Source: Cupriavidus numazuensis
GTDB taxonomy: Bacteria; Pseudomonadota; Gammaproteobacteria; Burkholderiales; Burkholderiaceae
Assembly (NCBI RefSeq): GCF_905397435.1
Contig: NZ_CAJPVI010000002.1
Coordinates: 248,001-312,000 of the forward strand
Direction: 5' to 3'
DNA: 64,000 nt
Shown here: positions 16,394 through 24,319 of the stretch, in pieces
Numbering within the stretch: position 1 is the stretch's first letter
How the letters are laid out: every line of letters starts with the position of its first letter
The notes under the pieces: model-generated
Database searches by the model: none
Told to the model about the DNA's origin: nothing
What the model saw: the letters and a program-made list of their open reading frames with translations, nothing else
Program-made: the position numbers and the translations under genes

Positions 16394-16500
16394 TAGAATC
16401 CAGATCGTCATGGGTGCGGGGGCGCTCCCCATGACAACGGCTCCCGGCGTCTTCCCGGAAGCCCGCCCGCCGCCAGCAATGGCTGCGGGCTTTCTTTCTT
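16394..16500 (+). ncRNA. Candidate small RNA (promoter, hairpin, terminator)
   Basis: An orphan transcription unit with no ORF. The -10 TAGAAT lies at 16394-16399, with the predicted start near 16406. A perfect 8-bp hairpin GTCATGGG/CCCATGAC at 16407-16435 has an inner GCG/CGC stem. A second stem-loop AGCCCGC/GCGGGCT (16460-16491) runs into TTTCTTTCTT, a terminator in the plus direction. The -35 is weak. The expected RNA is about 90 bases. It is separate from the HU gene, which already has its own terminator 110 bases upstream. Confidence 0.45.
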
Positions 16501-16527
16501 AGTGCGTCGCATCGCACTGGCAGGGCG

Positions 16528-16899
16528 TCAGCCGCCGACAATCTGCTTGGCGTAGCTGGCGCGCTCCATTTCGCGCACCTCGACGCTGATTTGCACGCTC
16601 TGTCCTTCCGCAGTGGCGGGGCGGACCGCCTCGGCAATGACATCGCAGACGGCCTGCCCAAGGGCGCGCCGCACGGCCAGCTCGCGGCCATCCAGGATCG
16701 ACAGGCGTGCATGTACGAACGCGCGCTCCGCAGCCTCTACCCCCTGCCGAAACGTGGACAGCACGATGCAACGCGATTTGATGTCGGCTTCGCCGAATTC
16801 GCCGGATGCGAGCAGCGCGGCATTGGCCTCGTCGAGCAGTTCTTCGGGCGAACAGTTGAGACGCGTGTTTTCGGTAATTTCGATCACGAGGTGGGGCAT
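16528..16899 (-). CDS. 5-carboxymethyl-2-hydroxymuconate Delta-isomerase
   Basis: A 123-residue tautomerase-superfamily enzyme (CHMI, HpaF/HpcD) of homoprotocatechuate meta-cleavage; it isomerises 5-carboxymethyl-2-hydroxymuconate. The catalytic Pro follows the initiator Met (MPHLVIEITENT), and the family's RCIVLSTFRQG-like and HARLSILDGRE stretches are present. Length is normal (about 126). The other hpa/hpc pathway genes are absent from the neighbourhood, so the real substrate may be another enol or the gene may serve a pathway encoded elsewhere. Confidence 0.88.
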   Translation of the reverse strand: MPHLVIEITENTRLNCSPEELLDEANAALLASGEFGEADIKSRCIVLSTFRQGVEAAERAFVHARLSILDGRELAVRRALGQAVCDVIAEAVRPATAEGQSVQISVEVREMERASYAKQIVGG

Positions 16900-17056
16900 G
16901 GCAGATCGGGGTGGGAACAGTACGAGCCGGACGCTGTGGAGAGCCGGGGCGAATCGTCATGATACGTGCATTCCGCAGCGTTGCTCCCGCCCGGCCCGTC
17001 TCCTGAGTTAAGCTTGCGTCGAAGACTGCGGCGTTGGATTCATCACAACAGCACAC

Positions 17057-17578
17057 ATGGAAACCATCAGCTTCGAAATTTTCCTGCGCCTGTTCTGCGG
17101 ACTGCTCGCGGGTGCCGCGATTGGCCTCGACCGCAACCTGCGCGGCAAGGCCGCCGGCATGCGCACGCTGGGGCTGGTATCGCTCGGCGCGGCAACAGCG
17201 GTCTGCCTGGTGACGCAGTATGGACATCCGATGGACGCAATCTCGCGCGTGCTGCAGGGGCTGCTGACCGGCATCGGGTTTCTGGGAGTCGGTGTGATCG
17301 CGCGACATGGCGTGCACCAGCGCCCGCAGGGGCTGACCACAGCGGCGGCAATCTGGCTGTCGGCGATCCTCGGTGCGGCGGCGGGGGCAGGCTACTACGC
17401 GGTCGGCGGCCTGGCGCTTGTGCTCGGCATGTTGCTGCTGTGGATGGGCGGGCGCCTTGAAACGCGGCTGCATCGTGTGCTCGATCCGATCAATGGTGAC
17501 AGGCACAACCATCGCGACAACGGCGATGCGGGGAAGCAGGCGAAGGGCAATGAACCCGACGACGACATCTGGCCCTGA
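17057..17578 (+). CDS. MgtC/SapB family membrane protein
   Basis: A 173-residue inner-membrane protein. Helices lie at about residues 5-25, 38-55, 70-88, 92-110 and 115-135, with the family motifs LLAGAAIGLDRNLRGKAAGM, RTLGLVSLGAA and GIGFLGVGVI, then GLTTAAAIWLSAILG. MgtC proteins influence growth in low Mg2+ and the F-ATPase in pathogens; the biochemical role is unclear. The C-terminal 30 residues are charged and hydrophilic (HNHRDNGDAGK). It is probably monocistronic; arginase starts 136 bases later with its own ribosome binding site. Confidence 0.9.
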   Translation: METISFEIFLRLFCGLLAGAAIGLDRNLRGKAAGMRTLGLVSLGAATAVCLVTQYGHPMDAISRVLQGLLTGIGFLGVGVIARHGVHQRPQGLTTAAAIWLSAILGAAAGAGYYAVGGLALVLGMLLLWMGGRLETRLHRVLDPINGDRHNHRDNGDAGKQAKGNEPDDDIWP

Positions 17579-17714
17579 AGCATCCAGGAAGCATTCCGGA
17601 CAGGCGAATCGGGAACCTTGCGGCGTGACCCGGTGCCACACACGACAACGGTAGCGACATTCCGGCTTTCCTGCCGGTGCCGCCGCCATCCAAACATGCT
17701 CAGGAGGCCTCGCC

Positions 17715-18629
17715 ATGAAGCCGATTACCCTGTTTGGCGCGCCGACGGATGTCGGCGCAAGTACCAGAGGCTGCACCATGGGCCCCGAAGCGCTGCGCAT
17801 TGCCGACATCGTCCCCGCGCTTGCCAGGATGGGGCTCGATGTCCGCGATGCCGGCAATATCGCTGGTCCGGTGAATCCGCTTGCCCCACCGGTGCAGGGC
17901 CTGCGCCATCTCGATGAGGTAGTGGCGTGGAACCGCGGCGTGTTCGAGGCCAGCACGCGCATTCTCGAGGAGGGCCGGATGCCGGTCCTGCTTGGCGGTG
18001 ACCACTGCCTGGCGGTCGGATCGGTCAGCGCAGTCGCCCGTCATTGCCGGGAGGCTGGCCGGAAGCTCGTCGTACTCTGGCTCGATGCCCATGCCGATGC
18101 CAATATCGGAACCAGTACGCCGACTGGCAACATGCACGGCATGCCGGTGGCCTGCCTGTGCGGCGACGGCCCCACGCCACTGACCACGCTTGGCGGCCAG
18201 CCACCGGCGGTACGCCCCGACGAAATCCGGCAAGTTGGCATCCGCAGCGTCGATGCGCAGGAAAAGCTGCGGCTGCATGCGCTGGGCCTCAAGGTGTTCG
18301 ATATGCGCTATATCGACGAGTACGGCATGCGCCAGACCATGGAGCAGGCGCTCGCCGGCGTTGACGACGACACGCACCTGCATGTGAGCTTTGACGTCGA
18401 TTTCATCGATTCGGCCATCGCGCCCGGCGTCGGTACGACGGTGCTGGGCGGACCCACCTATCGCGAGACGCAACTCTGCATGGAGATGATCGCTGATACG
18501 GGACGGTTGTCGTCGCTGGACGTCATGGAGCTCAACCCTGCCTGCGATGTGCGTAATGAGACAGCACGGCTGGTAGTCGATTTCCTGGAAAGCCTGTTCG
18601 GCAAGTCCACGCTCCTGCGGGCGCGCTGA
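17715..18629 (+). CDS. rocF: Arginase
   Basis: A 304-residue ureohydrolase converting L-arginine to L-ornithine and urea. Binuclear Mn ligands are visible: His97 in LLGGDHCLAVGS, Asp124/His126/Asp128 in LDAHADAN, and DVDFIDSAIAPGVGT further on. The SxxGNMHGMP loop (about 135-143) and SLDVMELNPACD near the C-terminus are typical of arginase rather than agmatinase. ATG 17715 follows CAGGAGG. No ornithine catabolic gene is adjacent. A shared terminator-like hairpin separates it from the convergent HAD gene. Confidence 0.94.
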   Translation: MKPITLFGAPTDVGASTRGCTMGPEALRIADIVPALARMGLDVRDAGNIAGPVNPLAPPVQGLRHLDEVVAWNRGVFEASTRILEEGRMPVLLGGDHCLAVGSVSAVARHCREAGRKLVVLWLDAHADANIGTSTPTGNMHGMPVACLCGDGPTPLTTLGGQPPAVRPDEIRQVGIRSVDAQEKLRLHALGLKVFDMRYIDEYGMRQTMEQALAGVDDDTHLHVSFDVDFIDSAIAPGVGTTVLGGPTYRETQLCMEMIADTGRLSSLDVMELNPACDVRNETARLVVDFLESLFGKSTLLRAR

Positions 18630-18656
18630 CGAGCGCTCCGCACGCCAAAAGCAAAA

Positions 18657-18678
18657 GGGGGCGCCATGGTGGCGCCCC
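18657..18678 (-). terminator. Terminator between rocF and the HAD gene
   Basis: GGGGCGCCA, 3-base loop, TGGCGCCCC. Four A precede it on the plus strand, giving a T-tract on the minus strand, so it best serves the minus-strand HAD gene (stop at 18701). It may weakly terminate rocF too. Confidence 0.7.
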
Positions 18679-18700
18679 TTGTGCATCGGGAATGGCTCGC

Positions 18701-19294
18701 TCAGGCGTGCAGTGCCGCAGCAGCGGTGGACTCCGCGGGCACGTTAAACCGGGTGGGTTCTTCGCGCGCAAGCCGCTGCAATTGCGCCAGTTTGGCACGC
18801 AGCCCTGCGTCGAGGCGCGGTGGCGGCATCAGCGTGGACGGGCAGGCCACGCCGAGGATGTCCAGCGCTCGCCGGAAGTTCTCGACGGTGAGGCCCTGCG
18901 CCGGATCGACGCTCACGAGGTGTTCGCGCTGCGTCTCACTCATTGAGTCGGCCGGCGCGCAGGACAGGATCACATAGGTGGAGGGCATGGCACGGCCTTC
19001 AAAGTACGCGGCAATCTCCGCACCGTGGCCGCCTGCTACGGCAGGCGTCATGCCTTCCACCTGCAGGTCCAGTTGCTGGAAGATGGCAGCAGGCGTGCCG
19101 CGCCGCCACGCGTCCGACACCACTACCCGTGCGCCCGCCAGGCCGAAGAGCCGGCGAATATAGCCGAGCGCAATGGGGTCGAAAAAATGGACATCGCGCA
19201 AAGTGCCCGAATCGGGAACCCCGCCGAGCCGGGCCTGAGACCGGTCGGAAAACAGTACGCCGGGTACGTCCAGCATGATGAGTCGTTCAGACAT
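18701..19294 (-). CDS. HAD-like protein (HAD_SAK family type)
   Basis: A 197-residue protein resembling the HAD domain of Swiss-army-knife RNA-repair-type proteins, found as a free-standing protein in Proteobacteria. Motif I is LIMLDVPGVLFSD at residues 4-16, with the nucleophile Asp in the LD position but a Val where the second Asp is usual. Motif II is VVVSDAWRRG. The ThrSer-rich middle and FRRALDILGV fit the family. The start at 19294 has AAGGA upstream. Phosphatase activity is uncertain given the altered motif I. Divergent or solitary. Confidence 0.65.
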   Translation of the reverse strand: MSERLIMLDVPGVLFSDRSQARLGGVPDSGTLRDVHFFDPIALGYIRRLFGLAGARVVVSDAWRRGTPAAIFQQLDLQVEGMTPAVAGGHGAEIAAYFEGRAMPSTYVILSCAPADSMSETQREHLVSVDPAQGLTVENFRRALDILGVACPSTLMPPPRLDAGLRAKLAQLQRLAREEPTRFNVPAESTAAAALHA

Positions 19295-19519
19295 GATTTC
19301 CTTGGGGTTACACATCGGGTTGGTGTGAGCAAAGATTACCCGGCAACCTGATGGCTGCGCGTAACAGCGCCAGCCGCAAGTGAAACATATCTGTAACTTC
19401 CTCGCTGAACTCGTAAATGCCGGTTACCTCTCAATGTCAAATGTTTCCGGCAGACACATCTGTACTCCACTTTTATCCGGCGGCAGGAGCGGACATGCGC
19501 TACCTAGGACGGCGGACGG

Positions 19520-20329
19520 TTACGGGGCGCACTCCGGGGCCCGATCATTTGGCAGCAGCCCGATGTGAAGGTCAGGCTGCTGCTGACCTCGCGCCAGATT
19601 GCCGTGTTTTCTTGGGTGGCTGGGGCTGTCCTCATGGATGTCGAGGCGATAGCCATGTGCATAGACCACCGTGATCGAAATGCCGTTCTCGGGGCTGAGT
19701 CGCAACGTCTTGCGCAGGCGCGACATCAACCCGGCCAGCGCACGCGACAAGGGCGGCAGTTCATGGTGCCAGATGGCCTGTTCGATGCGGCGGTTAGCGA
19801 GTACGCGGCCGGCATTGGTGAACAGCAGCATGGCCAGGTCGAACTCCTTGGGCGTCAGTGTTATGCGCTCGCCGTGCAGCGTTGCGAAGCGGCCAACGCT
19901 GTTGAGCTGGTACGGGCCCGCGCGCGCCACCAGCCCCTGACGCTGACGGTCCCCTGTGGCGCGGCGGCGCAGCGCGGCCATTCGCGCCAGAAGGACGCGC
20001 GTACTCTGCGGACCGCTCAGGTAGTCGTCGGCGCCCGCGTCGAGCGCTTCGACGAGGGCTTCCTCGCTACCGTTGCCGCCCAGCATCATGATCGGCAGAT
20101 CGCGCGAGCGCGCGCACCGTACCGTGCGGATGACGTCAATCGCCGCTGTGTCGGGCAGCTCGTCGTGGATCAGCAGCATATCGTACGAGGCCAGACTGAC
20201 GCCCTGGATGAGCGCACGCGGGGAAGCAAAGACGTTGCATCGGAAGCCGGCGCGCGCCAGCAACTCGGGAACGGCTTTCAGATGCGCGGACTGACCGCTC
20301 AGCAGCGCGATATTCATGGGGTCATGCAT
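19520..20329 (-). CDS. Degenerate OmpR-type response regulator (pseudo-receiver plus winged helix)
   Basis: A 269-residue regulator. An N-terminal receiver-like domain (1-125) keeps Asp56 (LLIHDELP) but has lost the acidic pair (ALLSGQS instead of xxEDD), the Thr (MMLGGNGSEE) and the Lys (DDYLSGPQ instead of DDYLxKP). A canonical winged helix follows (ITLTPKEFDLAMLLFTNAGR ... YAHGYRLDI), plus an unusual 45-residue hydrophilic tail. Phosphorylation by a kinase is therefore unlikely. No kinase gene is adjacent. The start is ATG 20329 or 20317. It is divergent from the cardiolipin synthase gene. Confidence 0.82.
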   Translation of the reverse strand: MHDPMNIALLSGQSAHLKAVPELLARAGFRCNVFASPRALIQGVSLASYDMLLIHDELPDTAAIDVIRTVRCARSRDLPIMMLGGNGSEEALVEALDAGADDYLSGPQSTRVLLARMAALRRRATGDRQRQGLVARAGPYQLNSVGRFATLHGERITLTPKEFDLAMLLFTNAGRVLANRRIEQAIWHHELPPLSRALAGLMSRLRKTLRLSPENGISITVVYAHGYRLDIHEDSPSHPRKHGNLARGQQQPDLHIGLLPNDRAPECAP

Positions 20330-20603
20330 ACGGTGGCGGCGGGAATGAGATGAGTTGGGTTTTCCTGAAGGTACTGAGTCGAGAGCGTATAAAGGCAAAC
20401 GCGGCGGAACAATCGGACAAATCCGATTCCGGCCGGAAAATTGCGCTAGCTCAGATGTGCGAGCTGGTTCGACCGAGGCGATGCCACGGAAGGCGTTTAT
20501 CGCGCCGCAGCAGCGGCAAGGCGCCGCGCCACGCACATCGCTGTGCCAAAATAAGAACCATCGGAATCCGGTTCCGCGTGGCGGACACCAGGGAAGCCTG
20601 CAC

Positions 20604-22037
20604 ATGCTAAGCCCGAGCGTTGTCGCGACGGTCATCCTGATCTTTCACGTCATTGGCGTGCTGGCCGCATTGCACGCCGTGATGACCGTGCGCACGGCGC
20701 CCGGCGCCATCGCCTGGGCGGGATCGCTGGTGATGATGCCGTACCTCACACTGGTGCCTTACCTGATCTTCGGCAGGAGCCGTTTCGCCGGCTACGTCAA
20801 TGCGCGCCGCTTCAACGACGACCGCCTGCGCGAAATCCGCCACGGCATGACCCCTGAAGACCGCGAGGCCCGCAGTGCCTGCGTGGTGCACGCGCCCGAG
20901 CCGGCCTGCATGCGCGCGCTTCCGCGGCTGACCGGCATGCCGTGTCTGGCCAACAACGATGTGCGCCTGCTGGTCAACGGCACGAATACGTTCGACGCCA
21001 TCTTCGCAGCGGTGGCCGCTGCCAGGCAGGTGGTGATCGTGCAGTTCTTCATCGTCCATGACGATGTGCTCGGCCGACGCCTGCAGGCGTTGCTTTGCGA
21101 ACGCGCGCAGGCTGGCGTGAAGGTCTACTTCCTCTACGACAGCATCGGTTGCCACGCCTTGCCGCGTGGCTATGTGAAGACCCTGATGGCGGCCGGCGTC
21201 GAGGCGCGTGCGTTCTCGACGCACCGCGGCTTCGTCAATCGCTTCCAGCTCAATTTCCGCAATCATCGAAAGCTCGTTGTCGTGGACGGGGCGCAAGCCT
21301 TCGTCGGCGGGCATAACGTCGGTGTCGAGTATCTGGGCGAGCGGCCGCCGCTGGCGCCGTGGCGCGACACCCATATCAGCCTGCGCGGCAGCGCCGTGCT
21401 GGATCTTCAGATGGCGTTTGCCGAGGACTGGTACTGGGCCGCGCGCGAAGTGCCATACCTGCTGATGCCGCCGCCTGACGTGGGCGGGCGCATGACCTGC
21501 CAGGTCGTGCCGACGGGCCCGGCCGACGCGCAGGAGACCTGCTCGCTGTTCTTCGTCGAGGCGATCCAGGCTGCGCGGCACCGGATCTGGATCACGTCGC
21601 CGTACTTCGTGCCGGACGAAGCGGTCTTTGCAGTACTGCGCCTGGCGGTACTACGCGGCGTCGACGTGCGTATCCTGATCCCCGCCAGGCCAGACCATCT
21701 CGTCGTGTTCGCAGCTTCCACGCTGTATGCGCATCAGGCAGTGGCCGCGGGGATCAAGCTGTATCGCTACCAGCCGGGCTTTCTCCACCAGAAGGTTATC
21801 CTGATCGACGACGACGCAGCGGCGGTCGGTACGGCGAACCTCGACAACCGCTCGTTCCGGCTGAACTTCGAGTTGATGGTGATGACGGCAGACCGCGAGT
21901 TCGCCAGCCAGGTCGCCGACATGCTGGAGGCGGATTTTGCGCAGGCGCGGCGCATCGGCGTAGACGAATTCCTGCGTGCGCCCGCGCCACTGCGCGTGGC
22001 GATGCACGTGGCAAAGCTGTTTGCGCCGATCCTGTAA
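20604..22037 (+). CDS. cls: Cardiolipin synthase (phospholipase D type)
   Basis: A 477-residue membrane enzyme making cardiolipin from phosphatidylglycerol. Two N-terminal helices (about 3-25 and 33-55) are followed by two PLD catalytic motifs: His221-x-Lys223-x4-Asp228 in NHRKLVVVDG and His395-x-Lys397-x4-Asp402 in HQKVILIDDD, each with downstream Gly/Asn (GGHN, GTANLDNRSF). Length matches ClsA. The start at 20604 places the first helix at the N-terminus; the frame is open upstream to 20355, but that part has no hydrophobic or conserved character. Divergent from the degenerate response regulator. Confidence 0.93.
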   Translation: MLSPSVVATVILIFHVIGVLAALHAVMTVRTAPGAIAWAGSLVMMPYLTLVPYLIFGRSRFAGYVNARRFNDDRLREIRHGMTPEDREARSACVVHAPEPACMRALPRLTGMPCLANNDVRLLVNGTNTFDAIFAAVAAARQVVIVQFFIVHDDVLGRRLQALLCERAQAGVKVYFLYDSIGCHALPRGYVKTLMAAGVEARAFSTHRGFVNRFQLNFRNHRKLVVVDGAQAFVGGHNVGVEYLGERPPLAPWRDTHISLRGSAVLDLQMAFAEDWYWAAREVPYLLMPPPDVGGRMTCQVVPTGPADAQETCSLFFVEAIQAARHRIWITSPYFVPDEAVFAVLRLAVLRGVDVRILIPARPDHLVVFAASTLYAHQAVAAGIKLYRYQPGFLHQKVILIDDDAAAVGTANLDNRSFRLNFELMVMTADREFASQVADMLEADFAQARRIGVDEFLRAPAPLRVAMHVAKLFAPIL

Positions 22038-22071
22038 GTGAGGTGTCGGGGAGCAGCGCCGCGCCCTATTG

Positions 22072-22118
22072 TGTACACTGTTCACTATTGGTTGGGAAAG
22101 ACAAGAACAGTATGTACA
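22072..22118. promoter_or_regulatory. Long inverted repeat upstream of tetR, probable operator
   Basis: TGTACACTGTTC (22072-22083) is repeated inverted as GAACAGTATGTACA (22105-22118); the arms are identical apart from a 2-base insertion. It lies just upstream of the ribosome binding site of the TetR-family gene, a classic place for autorepression. Confidence 0.6.
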
Positions 22119-22128
22119 GGGGGAAATC

Positions 22129-22785
22129 ATGAGCGGGACTGCCTCAACGGTGCCGGCCCGCACGACGTATCGTCATGGCGACCTGCGCCGCGCGCTGCTG
22201 GAAGCTGGTATTGACCTGGCGCGCGAGGGCGGGCCTGATGCCATCGTGCTGCGTGAAGCCACGCGGCGCGCGGGCGTGGTGCCCAACGCAGCGTATCGTC
22301 ATTTCTCCAGCCGGCAAGACTTGCTGCAGGCCGTGCGCGCGGCAGCGTTGTCCGCGCTCGCGATTGCCATGGAAGCTGAACTCGGAGGCCTGCGCCCGGC
22401 CAGTAGTGCGGCGGCGCTGGCGCGCGCGAGCTTGCGCGCCGTGGGGACGGGTTACCTGCGTTTTGCCCTGTCCGAACCTGGGCTGTTCCGTACAGCTTTT
22501 TCCGTGCCGGACCAGGTGGAAAACGATGCAGACCCCGCGAAAGCCGGCCACAGCGGGCTAAATCCCTTCCAATTGTTGTCGGCGGCACTGGACAGAATGG
22601 TCGAAGCGGGAATCCTGCCGGCCGCGCATCGGCCTGGCGCCGAATACCTGGCGTGGTCGGCCGTCCACGGCCTTGCCATGCTGGTGCTGGACGGCCCGTT
22701 GCGTGGCAGGGAGCCCGGAGAGGCTGCGGCGCTTGGCCAGCGTTTGCTGGACATGGTGGAGCGGGGACTCCAGGCAGCAAGCTGA
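22129..22785 (+). CDS. TetR family transcriptional regulator
   Basis: A 218-residue repressor. The HTH is near the N-terminus (IVLREATRRAGVVPNAAYRH, then FSSRQDLLQAV) and the all-helical ligand domain is of the type ending in a YLAWSAVHGLAMLVLDGPL segment. ATG 22129 has CAGGGGGA upstream; the earlier in-frame start at 22069 would lie inside the operator. It is not adjacent to an obvious target gene on the same strand, so it may act on cls or on distant genes. It converges with a minus-strand terminator 8 bases beyond its stop. Confidence 0.9.
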   Translation: MSGTASTVPARTTYRHGDLRRALLEAGIDLAREGGPDAIVLREATRRAGVVPNAAYRHFSSRQDLLQAVRAAALSALAIAMEAELGGLRPASSAAALARASLRAVGTGYLRFALSEPGLFRTAFSVPDQVENDADPAKAGHSGLNPFQLLSAALDRMVEAGILPAAHRPGAEYLAWSAVHGLAMLVLDGPLRGREPGEAAALGQRLLDMVERGLQAAS

Positions 22786-22792
22786 TTCAGGT

Positions 22793-22898
22793 AAAAAAAT
22801 GCCACGATGGCGGGGACCATCGTGGCAGCGTAAGGAACCAGGACGGGGTCCCCCTGGCTCGTCGGGGCACCCGCGGGATGGGTGCACGGGCAAATCTA
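22793..22898 (-). ncRNA. Candidate minus-strand small RNA with three hairpins
   Basis: Reading on the minus strand: a TAGATT -10-like box (22898-22893), a predicted start near 22886, hairpin GCACCC/GGGTGC (22885-22867), hairpin CCAGG/CCTGG (22857-22838), then a perfect 11-bp stem with 6-base loop (22827-22800) followed by seven T (22799-22793), an intrinsic terminator. No gene on that strand would use this terminator: the nearest minus-strand stop is 880 bases away. The -35 region is poor. Expected length is about 95 bases, convergent with tetR. Confidence 0.5.
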
Positions 22899-23071
22899 TT
22901 CGGTTAGATCTCATAAGAAAATCGGATAAGTCCTAAATTTGTTCACGAATTGTGTCTTTGGGCCCAGAGTCTCTTTGCTTGCACATGTGGATTCGGGGGA
23001 TCGGCTGGATGGCCAGACGGTCTAACAGATGTCAATCGGGCATCTCGCCCGGGACAAGTGATGGGTGGATC

Positions 23072-23440
23072 ATGCGATACGCGCTCGGCAGCGTTTTCAC
23101 GATGGCAGCACTAGTGGCCGGTTGCGCGGTCTACCCCGACTATTACGGCGCCGACTATCTCAGCTATCCGGCTTATCCGGTGGGCTCACCGTACTACAGC
23201 GGCTATCCGGTAACGCCTGGCTATCCCTACTACGGCCCAGGCTATGGCGGCTACTATGGGAGCTTCGCCTATGTCTATGGCGGAGGCCGATGCTGCTGGT
23301 ATGGCGGACACCGAGGCTGGCACGGCTCCGGTGGCTGGCACGGGTCCGGTGGCTGGTATGGCGGCGGCCGGAGCGGTGGCCGTGGCGGCGGAGGTGGTCG
23401 CGGAGGTGGTCGTGGCGGAGGCGGCGGACATGGGCGGTAA
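23072..23440 (+). CDS. Tyr/Gly-rich lipoprotein
   Basis: A 122-residue protein. A lipoprotein signal peptide (MRYALGSVFTMAALVAGC) has the lipobox LVAGC, with Cys at about residue 18. The mature part begins with Tyr/Pro/Gly repeats (YSGYPVTPGYPYYGPGYGGY). It then turns into Gly/His/Trp (GGWHGSGGW) and ends in Arg/Gly (RGGGRGGGGGHGR). It is low-complexity and probably surface or periplasmic and disordered. No family function is known; similar short glycine-rich lipoproteins are common in Cupriavidus and Burkholderia. The start at 23072 is chosen for the signal peptide. Confidence 0.6.
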   Translation: MRYALGSVFTMAALVAGCAVYPDYYGADYLSYPAYPVGSPYYSGYPVTPGYPYYGPGYGGYYGSFAYVYGGGRCCWYGGHRGWHGSGGWHGSGGWYGGGRSGGRGGGGGRGGGRGGGGGHGR

Positions 23441-23465
23441 TGTCAAACGGGCAAAGGGCCGCTAG

Positions 23466-23693
<228 letters not shown>

Positions 23694-23709
23694 CAGAACG
23701 GCTCGCGGA

Positions 23710-24129
23710 CTAAGGCAACTGGCGCAGTTGCCCGATCACGGACATCAGCCGTCCGTGCGCGACGATGACGCCGGACTCGTCCTGCAGCGCTTCCTGGTAG
23801 CGCTTGCGAAACGCGCCGTCGCCCTTGTCGCTGAACAGCCGTTCGGTGGCCCGCGCTACTGCGCGGCACGTTTCATCATGGTGTTCCGGGGATTCGAGTT
23901 CCTCGTCGATTTCGATGATGAGCCGGGACAACGGGTCCAGCCAGCGGAAGAAATTGTCTTCCGTCACCAACTGCACGAACAAGCCTGCCGGGATGGGGCC
24001 GTTCAGGCGTTCGTACTCGCCGCGGTCATAGCCGATGACTTCCTTGTGAACCTGCAGCAACGCTGCGCGCAGGGCCTGAAGGCCCGAGCGGCGCGTTTCC
24101 TGGGTAGCTAGGAATTGTTCGTTGGGCAT
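23710..24129 (-). CDS. Hypothetical cytoplasmic protein
   Basis: A 139-residue protein of unknown family, mostly helical and acidic, without signal peptide or membrane segment. The start ATG 24129 (MPNEQFLATQETRRSG) is preferred because GGAGAAGGG lies just upstream on its strand; in-frame ATGs at 24141 and 24147 are possible. Notable stretches are LQVHKEVIGYDRGEYERLNG and DEELESPEHHDETCRAVARA. Neighbours give no functional hint. Confidence 0.6.
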   Translation of the reverse strand: MPNEQFLATQETRRSGLQALRAALLQVHKEVIGYDRGEYERLNGPIPAGLFVQLVTEDNFFRWLDPLSRLIIEIDEELESPEHHDETCRAVARATERLFSDKGDGAFRKRYQEALQDESGVIVAHGRLMSVIGQLRQLP

Positions 24130-24319
24130 GCCCTTCTCCATGTTCATGGCCCGCGGGCAGGCAGCCCGCATGCGTCCATGAACGGACCGCCGGCGCCTGC
24201 CAGAAATTCAGGGCGCAACCGGGCCGTTCCCTGTCAATGCCCGGTGCGCCTGCCAGTATAGGCAGGGCGGCCAGCGCGCCGCGCTAGCGATATACCCGTA
24301 TTGCCGGGTGCCTTCTACC

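Noticed and set aside
17700..18686. Minus-strand 328-codon frame opposite arginase
   Set aside because: Shadow of rocF, which shows all metal ligands on the plus strand.
20355..20603. N-terminal extension of cls
   Set aside because: The extra 83 codons lack any hydrophobic or conserved feature, and the true first helix begins at the ATG at 20604.
22800..22827. Hairpin as terminator for tetR (plus strand)
   Set aside because: There is no T-tract on the plus side; the run of seven A precedes the stem, so it only functions as an intrinsic terminator on the minus strand.
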